Assembly: GCF_003254395.2 (NCBI RefSeq)
Contig: NC_037639.1
Location: 8,174,501 to 8,238,500, forward strand
Direction of reading: 5' to 3'
DNA from: Apis mellifera
Lineage: Eukaryota > Arthropoda > Insecta > Hymenoptera > Apidae
DNA length: 64,000 bases
Shown: piece by piece, positions 47,241 to 58,642 of the stretch
How the letters are laid out: each line of letters opens with the position of its first letter
How positions within the stretch are numbered: position 1 is the first letter of the stretch
Translations under genes and position numbers: made by a program
Notes under the pieces: model-generated
Told to the model about the DNA's origin: nothing
Databases searched by the model: none
What the model saw: only the letters and a program-made list of their open reading frames with translations

Positions 47241-50200
47241 ATTCGGTTTGGTGAAGTTTTCGTACGGATGGTCGCGGATGGATCGTGGACGTGAGAGTAT
47301 TTGATCGAAACAGGCGGAGAGGCGTGAATTTCGGCCGAATTTCATCGCGGCGAAATCACGAGGTGTGGGGAATTGGATTTTTTTAAAAGCAATTTTCGCG
47401 GGGGAATTACGTTTCGTCCTTCGGCGCGCGGGGGGGGGGGGAGGGGGAAATTTTATTTATCGCGTGCCGTGTTTGGCTTGCTTGTGGGCCCGAGTTTTTG
47501 GAGTCGATTGAACACTATTAAACGAATTCGCATAATTATGCCGTCGCTGATAAGATATAAGTAATTTCCTGTTTAAAATTCTTGATTACCGTTCAACGCA
47601 CTCGTTTAATATCGCCTTGCGCTCGGGGTGTTTGTGCAAAAAAACTTTCGCTCCGATACCTTTCCTTCGCTTTTATTACGGTTGTAACAGTATCTTGGAT
47701 TTCACTCCGACTTTAATCTACGAATTTAATTTTCTTTGAATTATATACATCACCGACACAAAGTTTCGTCGAGCGAATTAATAATTCACACCAATCATTT
47801 ATTACAATCTTAAAATCTCATTTTTAAGACAATTAAAAATTTCAAAAAAAGAAAAAAGAAATTAAAATTCCTCCACATTCTGAAACAATACCTGGTTTGT
47901 TCTCTAAAAAAAAATTGCTTTGAAAAGAATCAATCGACTATTATCCATTCCACTCTTTCCACGCGTCCTCTCTCTTTTCGCAATCTCATCGAGGTGGACG
48001 CGAAAAGTCGATGGGAACGGAGGTTAGCTCGAGTTGAGGAAAGTTCGCGACAATGTGACGCAGTGTTTTCGTTTAATCAGCGAAACCGGGGCCGGATTCG
48101 GCGTGGCCCGCTCTTCGAAAAGGCGCTCTTCGACACTCGTTAAACAAAAGCGAGCGGCGTGATAAATAGTGCGGCGCGGACATTAAGCGTGGAATTTAAT
48201 TTCGAGAAACGGGGAGAGGATCCCGCAGCGGGAAACATTGTTTCCATCGAGTTGGAGCGCGCACTGATTACACAACCTCGTCGTCCCTTAAGCCTCATTA
48301 CTGAAAATTTCCATACGGCTTAGAGCGCATTCAGCTGCGCGAGTGCACGAGAGCGCGCGTGGAGGAGGAGGCGCGTCCGCATCACGATTCGCCTCCAGTC
48401 CTTCGCGAGGCTATGAATTAGCGTCCCTTCGTCGTTTCCTTCCCCCCCTCCATACAGACGCGGAGGCTTTTAACAGAGCGAGAGTGCTTTCTTGACTTAC
48501 GATCCCTGTTAGTCTCTCTCTTTCTCTCTCTCTCGTTTCCTGTTTCAATTTCGGCACGCGCCTTAACCGCGTTTCCGCGCTCTTCATCTCGTTTCCCTAG
48601 TTCCGACTGTGTGAATTCTTTCTCCAGCTTCAGATTTTCACGGGATTGAGAATCGTGTAGGGAATTTTGTGGAAGGAGAAGTATTTATATCGATAAATTT
48701 CTTTTGTCAGAGCACGTAAGTTAAACAATCACGAAATTTTGAAAAGCAGGAATTAGTGTAATTATTTTCTAGCATTGCGTATAATATTTTCTTTAAGTTT
48801 TTCGTGAAAACGTTAAGTAAAATATTAATGGACGAATAAAAACGCATGAATAAAAATTGGAAAGAAAAAAGAATTTTCAAACTCGTCTATGCATTATATT
48901 CGTTCATCGAAAATGTAAAATATCAGAGGAAACGTTGCATGCTTTGCAACGTTCACGTGCTTCGAACGCGGTCGAGTACGTGGCGCCCTCCTCGCGAACC
49001 AGATACCACCACGATCATCCTCCACCCGTATTGCTCTCCCGTACGGAGATCTTCTCTGGGGCATGGTTCTCTTTTGGTTCCCGGAGAGGAACCGGTATCT
49101 ACCCACGAACGGTTATCCCGGTCATTAGTCCGACTAATGTAACGCTTCAAATTCTATCGGGCCATCGGGCGCCATGATTCGTCGCATCCTCCCACTGGAG
49201 GAGTCGATGAATCGTTAATACAGCGACACGCCCGATTCTCCAGAGATTCCATCGCTTTTCACCTGGTCCATTTTTTTCTCCATCGAATAGAATACAGATC
49301 TCTCGAGCAGTAATTTTTCTTTCTTCTATTTCTCTCTTTCTCTATCTTTTCTCTTTTTATACGTCTCGAGACGTTGATTGTTAGCCGGGTTGTACGTATG
49401 TTTTGAATTAATCGACGATCGAGAAGGATCGTGGATGTGACTCGTTAGTCGAAGAGAGTTTCCGTGTTACTTGTTTTCCACGGGTTTTGCGATGGGATGA
49501 AGCGATCAGAGATCTGATAGAATCGTCAAGAGAGTGGAAACCACGGACAAGGAGTACAACGAATCGATTATAACCGGCGGCTTGCTTTTTCCCTCGTTAT
49601 GGGTGATTAAACAATCGTGTTTCGTCGCGTCTGTTCGCGTCCGTGGCCAAAGTCTCGAGTGGCTCGTTAATGTTCGAATGGTGTGTCTGTTTTATCCAAG
49701 AGAGGCACCGCCGACTAATGTTAATATCGTGTATTTATGTGAGAAGAAATTCGTCACGAAATGTATTCATCGTGTAAAATAAACAGAATAAACCCTGTGT
49801 AAAAATGTCGATTGAAAAGTTACAATAAATCGAGGAATCGTGGTGAAAAGATACAAGAGATTGTTGTTTATTCCGTATCTTCTCTTGAAAAAAAGTTCCT
49901 GTTCCCAATCAACATACTCCTTATCAAAGAATCTTTAATAAATAGACAGGATACAATGAATATCGTCTCCTCTTCAACTAACTCTTCTCTTCCCTCTTAC
50001 TCTTCGGTAATCGTATTACGAATCTAAAGAATCGGAATCGAAAAGTATTTACATTCAACGTGTGTAAGGAAATGCAAAGAGTTTAGGGTTAACCACGGCA
50101 TTAATAGAGTCGAGTCACGTTCCATACCTCGATATCCTTAAATCGTCCTCAAACAGAGAAGAGACTCCCGATCCACGTTCGTTACACATCTCCCTACCGA

Positions 50201-50616
50201 TTCCACCGGCTATTTTTTTCCTCGTTATCCTTCCTTTTTATTCTCCTTTTTTCCCTTCTCTCCTCGATGCTGCATCGCGCACGATCGAGGAAGAAAGGGG
50301 CGAGAAGTCGAGGAAGCCGAGACGATGAAGATATCAAACGGATGCACGTCGGATAAAGAGGTGAAGAGGCACTCCTGATCTGTAGGTTGTATAAATACCA
50401 CCAGTCATGGAGACGAGGAGAGTGCTTCGTAAATATTGATCGTTATTCTTGCGGTTCCCGTAGACCGCGGAAAAAGAAAGGCGCGTCGTTGGAAAAGCCA
50501 AATCCTATGTACACATCAGGGAAAGGAGGATGGCCATTTCGAGGGCCTTTCCACTCGCGGTCGAAACGATTGACCGACAAATGGCGGGATTCGTCGAAAC
50601 CGCAGACATTCCGGAA

Positions 50617-50642
50617 GGCAGGCAGGCAGGCAGGCAGGCAGG
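50617..50642. repeat. (GGCA)6 microsatellite
   Basis: There are six perfect GGCA units. The Cys/Leu/Pro-rich or Arg/Gln-rich frames here are products of this repeat. Confidence 0.95.
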
Positions 50643-53600
50643 TGTGTCCATACGTCGGTTCAGAGGCAACTTTGTAGGGACTACTGTTTACGCGAAAACC
50701 TGCGAAATGTTCGGTTTGTGTTTCCATCGAACCCCTGGACTCATGCTCGAACAATTTTCCACCGCGAGTTTCCAACCAGCGAACGCGTTGATTACTCGTC
50801 TCCGTTACCGGGGATCGATGAAACACCGCGCTTCTTCGGGGACTACTATTTAGAAATTGGCCGAGTCTTTGTAATATTTTGATTTCGATCGACGGAACAA
50901 GCTCTACTTTCCGCGGAGAAATTTGGATCTTTTCGTCGTTCGACTCGACTCGTTTAAATATGATTTCCCATGTGGTACGAATTGGAACGAATTTATTAGA
51001 AATTGGCTGATTCAGCACGTATGCCACGTCATATAGAGCAGATGGCGGCTCAATTCTTGGTAAAAGAAAGGAACGTGTCACGGGGAATCGTCAACACGGG
51101 GATATTATGAAAAATTTAATATCGAAATTTTCAACGAGGAAAAAATCCTACTTATTATCCGAATTGAGAACGCAGGCAGCCAGGCAGAAATATCTAATTC
51201 CAAAGCGACGGCATTTACCGATTTCCATTTACCGTGGAAAGTTGCGAAACGAACGTGCGGCCCCATAATGAATTTTCGAGTGGTTTCGGAAAAGGGAGGT
51301 GTGCGGGACGGTGAAAATGCTGTGCACACATTGGGGCGTAGCGCCACGGAGGTTTTCAGCTCCTTCGGTCCTCGGGGGGGTCGGGGGCGGCAGGCCGAAT
51401 CCGCAGTCATTCGGCAAGGCAGGTGCAACGATCCGGAAATGGTAATTCCGTGGAAAGTCCCCGAGCGAATGCCAAATCCGAAAGTTACACTTACACTCGG
51501 CCGAGCGTCGTCCGTGGCATCGGTGTCGATAATTCAACGACGCGGATCGTATAATCACCTAATGGCCCTTGACTTTAATATTCCGCTTTCGTTATTTCCA
51601 CCTTTCCCCCCCCTGCACCTCCCCGGGGGTCGAGCCGCGAATCAAAAGAAAGTTGCAGCGTTATTATTAATGCATCGGTATCGATGACGTTACCGTTGGA
51701 AATAAATCAGCCCGAGGCATGGACCGATGATAAATTAATCCATCGCCGTTGCAGCGATTTATTACACGGATTTCGACGATCCCGCGATAGCGGGTTTCCT
51801 AGACGGCTACCAACCTCTCGCGCGTCTCCCGCGTACGATCTCATGACCGCGTGCCACACACACGTACGTACATACACGAGTACAACCACTCTCGGATTCG
51901 TTGTTGCACAAGTTTTGATTTACCGATTTCCGCGTCGATCGATCGGCACCGATTAATATCGACGAAATTACGAAAGCTCGTTCCACCTTCGTCCTTGGTA
52001 GGCTGGAGTAGACGTTCGATTTTCGAATTATCATATTTTAATAAGTTCGCGCGGTCGACGGACGATTCCCTTCGCGCGCGTCTTACGAAACGCTCAACGC
52101 CCATCGATCATCATTATTCACCGGTGTTTGCCAAATTCGTTAGCCGTATTCCGTAACACACACGCACACTCTTCGTTTTCGAAACGTTAGCCGAGTCGAT
52201 CGAATCCATTTCGCCTCATTACCGATCAATCGCGGTGATCCACGTTGACCCAACCTTGACCCTCCTCTACGTCGCGTATCTCGCCTCTGCCAGCGATCCC
52301 TCCGCGTCTCTCCCTTCGTCAATGGGATTATTCTTTTCGGGGAGGAATATAGAGGCGGTTTCGTGAAGAAGATTCATCCTCGATACGGGGGAACGCTAAT
52401 TGATCCGGGCTGGAAGGAGATCGACACCTGTGGCGACCCGCAAGATTTTGGGGAAGGCGCGTGTGCGGCGATCGTGAAAGATCGCGGGGATCCATTAGCC
52501 ATTAGCGAACGTTTACGCGCGTCAAGGTGTCCGGCGGAACAATGGGAGCCACCGGTACAGGAATCGATTTCTACGGCTTCCTTTTTACCCTACCGGTTTC
52601 TCGCCTCTCCGGATGAGGAGGGACCATCCTCCTCCTTTCCGCTATCTTTTTCGCATAATGCATTAACTCCCGGGACCCTGCGAGCGAGTACGTATTTAAT
52701 TTGTAAAACGATCAGCTGCCCTTGGAGGCGAACACTGGCGTGGAGAATACGCGAATCCGATCGAGGCCATTATTTCTTTCCCTTCCCAACGATCGTTGCG
52801 AAATTCTGTCTCGACGAGATCCAATCTTTTGTACTTATATATATACATACATATATATGCTTTGGACACGTAATAAAAGAAATTCTCACGAAGATTTTTC
52901 TAAAATTATAATACGAGTATAATCGAATTGGTGGATCGATATAGAAAGATACGATCCCAAAGGCATCTTTCGGACCCAAGTTTCAAAAAATTACACGTCT
53001 CGGATCACTCGCAGCGAAAATTCCTCGATCTTAATCTCGCGTTTCAACAGACAAAGGTATATCCCCGGAGATGTAACGTCGAGGCAGGTCGGCTACGCCA
53101 CTGAGCGTATCCAGGAATTCGACACACGGGCGATCTCGAGGCGCCGAGACAATGGTTCCTCCCCTCATCCCTCATTGTTTCGACCACGTCTGGAATCTTA
53201 AAAGACTATCCATTATTATACTCGAAGGAACGAAGAAAGAAAGAGAGAAAGAAAGAAAATAAATAAAATCCTCCTCTTCTCCGGGTCGCGTCCGCGTAAT
53301 AATTGAAAGGGGCACGAGACACCTGCCCGTGAAATCGACGCACGTACCCGCCAGGGGATGGAAAATCTTGCAGCCTATCTTCGACCGACCAAACCTCCTC
53401 TCGCTTTCTTACTCGGATCTTCGTGCTACGGGTATACCCGCTACGTGCTTAACTCGCGTCATTACGCATTTCAATGGCCGACAAATTATGCTCGTGGCGC
53501 GCGCGTGGTTCCTGAAAATCGCGGCGTGGAAGGAAAGGCGAAAGAGAGAAAGAGAGAGGAGAGAGCGTACGTTTGGAAAGCGAAGGTTCGTTGAATGGGG

Positions 53601-54102
53601 GGACGCCTTTTGAGGAGTTGGCGAGCGACGATACACAGGTTGGAGGACGGTGCAGGGATTCCACGGGAATTGAACCGGGCATAATGCGGCGTACATACGT
53701 GTGCGGGCTGCATAATCCTTGGTAAAACGCGGCATAATGCCCCTCTCTCTCTGCCCAACGTAGGTGTGCCACGTTACGAGGGAGGAAGGTGGCCGCGCTT
53801 TATCTGGACTATCGCACGCGTCTATTTGTATCTATACTCGTATTTGCGTATATATACGTATTATATACCTGCGCGGGGAGAGAGAGAGGGGGAGGTTGAA
53901 AGGGAAAGAAAGAAAACGAGAGGTGGAGCGGCTTAGGGAAACGGCGAGTCCCGTTTGTGGAGAGGAAAAGGGACGGAGAGGGACACAATGGCAAATGGTA
54001 TTCTATTATTCCAGATGGCCATCGCGGTGTCTCCCTCGCTCCTCCGAGGAATGTGCCTCGTGAAATCATTCTCCAATATCTTCTCACCACGATCCTCTTG
54101 TT

Positions 54103-54105
<3 letters not shown>

Positions 54106-54146
<41 letters not shown>
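54106..54146. repeat. (TA)20 microsatellite
   Basis: This is a perfect 41-bp TA repeat upstream of ephrin. It produces the Ile/Tyr runs seen in translated frames and is likely length-polymorphic. Confidence 0.97.
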
Positions 54147-54148
<2 letters not shown>

Positions 54149-56832
54149 TTTAACTATACGCAGCCGAAACTATTGTCACGAGAGAAAGAAAAGCTTAAAC
54201 TAACCCGTCAATCTCGACTGCGATCATTCATCATCTCCCCGGTTTAATAATACCGCGGATTGGTGCGTATTAATTACGAGCTCGACGCACGTGTCTAGCG
54301 CGAGAAATCAATGGTTCAAGGATCGATAAGGTTCGTTCAGATCGAACGGGATAATTCACGGCGTCGAAAGGAAAAAAGGAACGATAATGAAATCGATTTC
54401 GAACGGTGACGCGTGGCTGTTTGTTTTGTTTACGAATGGATCTCGTTTTCGTTTCAACCATAGCGAGAGGAGTAGAGTTATCTATCTTTCCTTCGACCCT
54501 GTTGCACACGCTCGAGATGTACGTTTCAATCGGTTCGTTTCCCTTCTCTCGTGCTTCCCAAAAGTGGATCCGAAACTGTCTGCGGCCAGGAGGAAATAAG
54601 AAATTGCGCGCAATGATTCGGAACAGGTCCTCCGCCCCCCTCCCAGCCCGTCCAAACGCGTTCCACGCCACCACACGTTTTTTCGTGTCTCGTCGTTTGT
54701 TTGCCCCGTTACTTCGCGCGCCGGCACACAGGAAATATGCGGCCCATGGAACGAACGGCTTCTGTCGGGGAGGCGGACCCCTATGCTCGTTCGTAACGCA
54801 ACATTTATTGCTTTCGATCCTGTGAACTTTGCCAGATACACCGTGGATTCGTCGCTTTTGCCTCGTTTCTTTTTTTCTCTCTCTCTCTTTTTTTTTTTAT
54901 CCTACATCCGTTCTAAAGGGATTATCGGCTTCGAGAATCTACTTTGGATATCTGCTTTTTCGCTTTTTCACCGGTGATCTATTACGGTCGAGATGAAAAT
55001 AAAACTTTCACGATACGGGATGAAGATGTATTTTTTTTTCTTCCTCGACTTTCTTACTCGAGCGACGCGTAAAGAGAGATCGAAGAAAATGTTAAGAATT
55101 CGAGAAAATGATTTCATTCGAATTAAATTCCTTTCTCTAGATTGAGAAGGGAGAGAAGGAAAGGTAGAATAATATCGTTGAGCGATCATTGGACAGCTTG
55201 AAAATCGGTGGAAGATGCTTTTAGAAATGTTCAAAGATAGCATTTCACGCGGCATTGCTTCGTACGGTATTTCGAATGTTTGGCATTCGGGGATTAACCC
55301 GACGACTTGGAAGGGAGAGGGATGACTAAGAGAGCTCGTAACTTCCAAGAGGAGCAGATTTCGAATCGATTCCAATCTCCCATTCTTTTTTAAGACAACA
55401 GTTATCTCCATTTTCTTCTATTTTAAACACGAGATGAATCGGATAAAAGTATCAAAATAACTTACAAAAATTTTCATCTCTGAAACTAAAATAAGAGAGG
55501 AAAGATTATTAGATAGAAGTGAAGAGTAAGATGAAACGAGATCATTTTGTAATCATGAATTCTCGTCCATAGATAAATAAATCATAATATATCGATACGG
55601 ATAGCGAATAATTTGCAGATAATAACGATCGAATATAATCGAACAGCTGAGACTCGTGTCAACTATAAAATGGTGACGGCTCGCCCTTTCGAATCTATCA
55701 CAGTAAAGAAGTATCACTTCTTTGTGTACGACAGGTGTGCAACGCGTTAAACGAGAGTAGCTCTGTTCAGTAGCTTTCTCGCAGAAGGCGAGTCTAAGCC
55801 TTATTTCACCTGCCACCAACCTCCGCCAGTTGTCTCTCAGACACGTATGGATGCGAAAATTCTCTCCTAATCGTTTAATATTTGCCCGCGAGTCGATAAA
55901 TCAAGCCACGTGTTTAATTTACTCGAGAAAGTTTCGTCGATGAATAAAATTGCAATATTGAAAAAAAAGCGAGGAATAACACGATTTTCCATTTCTTTCT
56001 TTTTCTTTCTTTTTGATACCTACTGAACTGTTATCCTGTTGCGAAGCGAATCACTTTCATCACTCGAAAACGGCATCACTCCGGTTTGATGAAAATTATA
56101 ATCGGTATCTTCCCGAAATTCTGGCAAGCAACGCAGCACGAGACGTCGAAACGGGAGGGCCGGTTTCCAAGGTAGCCAAACGAGCCACCGATTCCACGAC
56201 AGGCGGCGATCAAGCTCGCCAAGATTTATCGCCTCTCGATACCATCTTGAACGTAACCGACATCCGCCGTAAGCAGTTAAAAACAATTACGTTAATCGTC
56301 CGCGCGGAGCAATTAACCAGGATCGGAAGCGAAAAGAAGACCGTTTCGCCTCGATCGAATTGCTCTTTCCCTTTTCCGTGTGATCCACCGGTGGAACATC
56401 TGCCTCTTTTTACCCGGACGGGGAGGGAGGGGGGTCACTCGAGGCTTCCATCCTGTCGCCTCGATGCATTACAAGCACATCGAATAGCGGGCGAGATAGC
56501 GATCGAGAATTCGCACTGGAACCATCACCATCGTCCAGAGATTCCATAAAGAGCCAAGAGAGCTTGTGCGGTCGAACTTAAACGTCGAACGGTGCAACCA
56601 TGACCGATTTCGTTCTCCCTCGGTACGAAGGGAAGGAAAGCCTTTGTGCCCGTAGCACGCTCGCAACCCACTCCACTGATTTAGCCTTAATTAGGTCCGG
56701 GCTTTAATGCATACGTACAACTTCTGCGTGATTTGCCTCTCTTTCTCCTTTGCGACGTACACGTAAGTGACGTGTAACGTAGGCAAATATACGCGGCGAA
56801 TATAGCGCCGTGTCGCGTAATGGCGTAATGTT

Positions 56833-56852
56833 CGATCGATCGATCGATCGAT
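56833..56852. repeat. (CGAT)5 repeat followed by GA tract
   Basis: This is a self-complementary CGAT run of five units, directly followed by a GA tract to about 56869. It can fold on itself and has many GATC sites. Confidence 0.92.
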
Positions 56853-58282
56853 CTAGAGAGAGAGAGAGGACGGAATATCGAACACTTTCTCCCGGTCCGT
56901 ATCGATAACGCCTCGATTTATTGGCCGGTGTTTAACCGGTGGCCCAGATTCTTCCGAGTCGCGATCGGCACAATGTGAATTAGCTTCGCACGTTAATAGT
57001 CCGTATATAGCGTGGGCGTGGTAATAAGCAAGGTTTATGCCTTCTTTCGGCTATAAAGTTGATCGATAAAGTTAAAAACCACGTCGGTATGCACCGATTC
57101 AGTTTCTTTCTTTCTTTCTTTTTTTTACTCTCTCTATGTTTGATTCATAATGGCCGGCCCTCCATTGGACGCCGATATTTATCTTCTTCCGCTTGGGAGT
57201 CGGGTCTCCCGGGAGCATGTGCCTTTTAGCTTCTATCGTGTACGCAAATCGATTGCCGAGAACGATTGAACTTTCTTGAGCCGCAGAAATGACTGAAATG
57301 AATTGTTTCGCGGTGAAAGTTTTCTGAATTTTCCTCAGAGATTGCCAGAACGATCTTGATCGGACTACTAATTTATCGATTCTTTAAATATCTTTTCTTT
57401 TCTTTTTTTTTCTTCTAATTTATTTCAATGCACACTGTTTGCACACGAAACCGTATTATAATTTACCAGATTGTTGCGTACTCCAAAAGGAAAAAGTGTG
57501 CAAGCTATTGGTATTAAATTTGGTTAAATTTGGTATAAAGCTGTGTATTGATTTCGAATTATCAGTATAATTATGCTTTTAATTACTATCACGATAATGA
57601 TTCGCGGTTGTAAACGAATTGCCATAAATAAACAAATTACTCAAAACCATGCTAGTTGGTTCTACGAATTAGTTACTTTGTGCGGAAATTAACGATACAT
57701 CGTTACATTGTTATACAGCGAGAGAGCCGGCGCGAAATAGCCTATAATAACGGCAATATTCAATTGTCAGGATAACGTAACGTTTAATTAATTATATCCG
57801 CGTGAAGCGAACTTCAACGAGATATAACGAGCACAGAACCGGTGCCATTTCCAACTTTATTTGAAAATATTTAAACCGAATAAATTGTGCACAATTCTTC
57901 CATGGATATCCACGCTCACGCGTGTGCACGAGACGTAATGAAAACGAGATCCGACGAATTTTTCCCGACCGTCAAATTGGAGAACCAGAGAACCGATATC
58001 ATTACGAATTTTATCGCCTGCTGTTCGTAGCACGCTCGATGAACTAGAAACCAATCATTCGGCCTCGTTATTGTCCCGCGTGGAGAAACGTAATAATACG
58101 TGGTTCCTCGTCGGGAAAACGAGAACGGATCGAACGTCGTCGTGTCATCTGGGGCTTTTGAGCGAGCAGGGAAAGTTACGCGACCGATCGCAGGTGGTCA
58201 ACGGTGAAACCGGGCGAGCAATGAATAACCAATGCAGCGGCGATATAAACCTTCGAATAATTTCCAAGAATTTTAAAAACGA

Positions 58283-58642
58283 ATGATAGCCAAGAAAGGT
58301 ATATATATTTCTCATTTTTTCAACAGAAGGGGAGAAATTTTAAAATTTAACCCACCAATCAACTATACCGTACGTATCACTGTTTTATTTTTTCCCTTTA
58401 ACTTATATATTGGATACCAGAACTTCACGATGCTGTATCCGTATCGAAAACACTTCACGTTTTACGATCTACACCTACACCTCCTATATACATTTTATCG
58501 CAAGAAATTTCAGCAAAAAAAGAGAATCGCCGACTCTACTAAAAGCCTCAGATTACACAATTTCTACCTGCCTACCGACATCTCTCCCGACAGTTTTTAC
58601 GCGAAAGCGATAAGTGCTGGTTGCTCGTGCGAATGTTCATAA
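58283..58642 (+). CDS. Candidate 119-residue ORF, unknown
   Basis: This frame opens with a true ATG at 58283 and runs 119 codons to a TAA through locally AT-rich sequence, where long frames are less expected. The product is basic and rich in Tyr, Phe and His, with a hydrophobic patch at about 33-45 and a cysteine-rich end (AGCSCECS). I do not recognise a family. There is no clear promoter, splice site or nearby poly(A) signal. Chance is the leading explanation; it is listed because its composition differs from the repeat-driven frames around it. Confidence 0.12.
   Translation: MIAKKGIYISHFFNRRGEILKFNPPINYTVRITVLFFPFNLYIGYQNFTMLYPYRKHFTFYDLHLHLLYTFYRKKFQQKKRIADSTKSLRLHNFYLPTDISPDSFYAKAISAGCSCECS

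Larger units (their letters stand above)
47241..58282. other. Region upstream of ephrin, no gene seen
   Basis: I find no supported gene over these 11 kb. Contents include a G run near 47432-47442, GGCA repeats at 50617-50642, a 41-bp TA repeat at 54106-54146, a CGAT repeat at 56833-56852 followed by GA, and a perfect inverted repeat at 55705-55723. Frames of 212 codons (50443-51081, minus), 182 codons (52363-52911, plus) and 178 codons (56013-56549, plus) were read and show no domain, signal peptide or repeats. It may be intergenic, a distal regulatory region, or an intron of an upstream non-coding ephrin exon. Confidence 0.5.

Noticed and set aside
46318..47241. 307-codon plus-strand frame and 210-codon minus frame
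   Set aside because: They lie in GC/CpG-rich sequence where stop codons are rare, are Arg-rich without domains, and overlap each other.
50443..51081. 212-codon minus-strand frame
   Set aside because: Composition is fairly protein-like, but it includes the GGCA repeat and I see no domain, signal or splice context.
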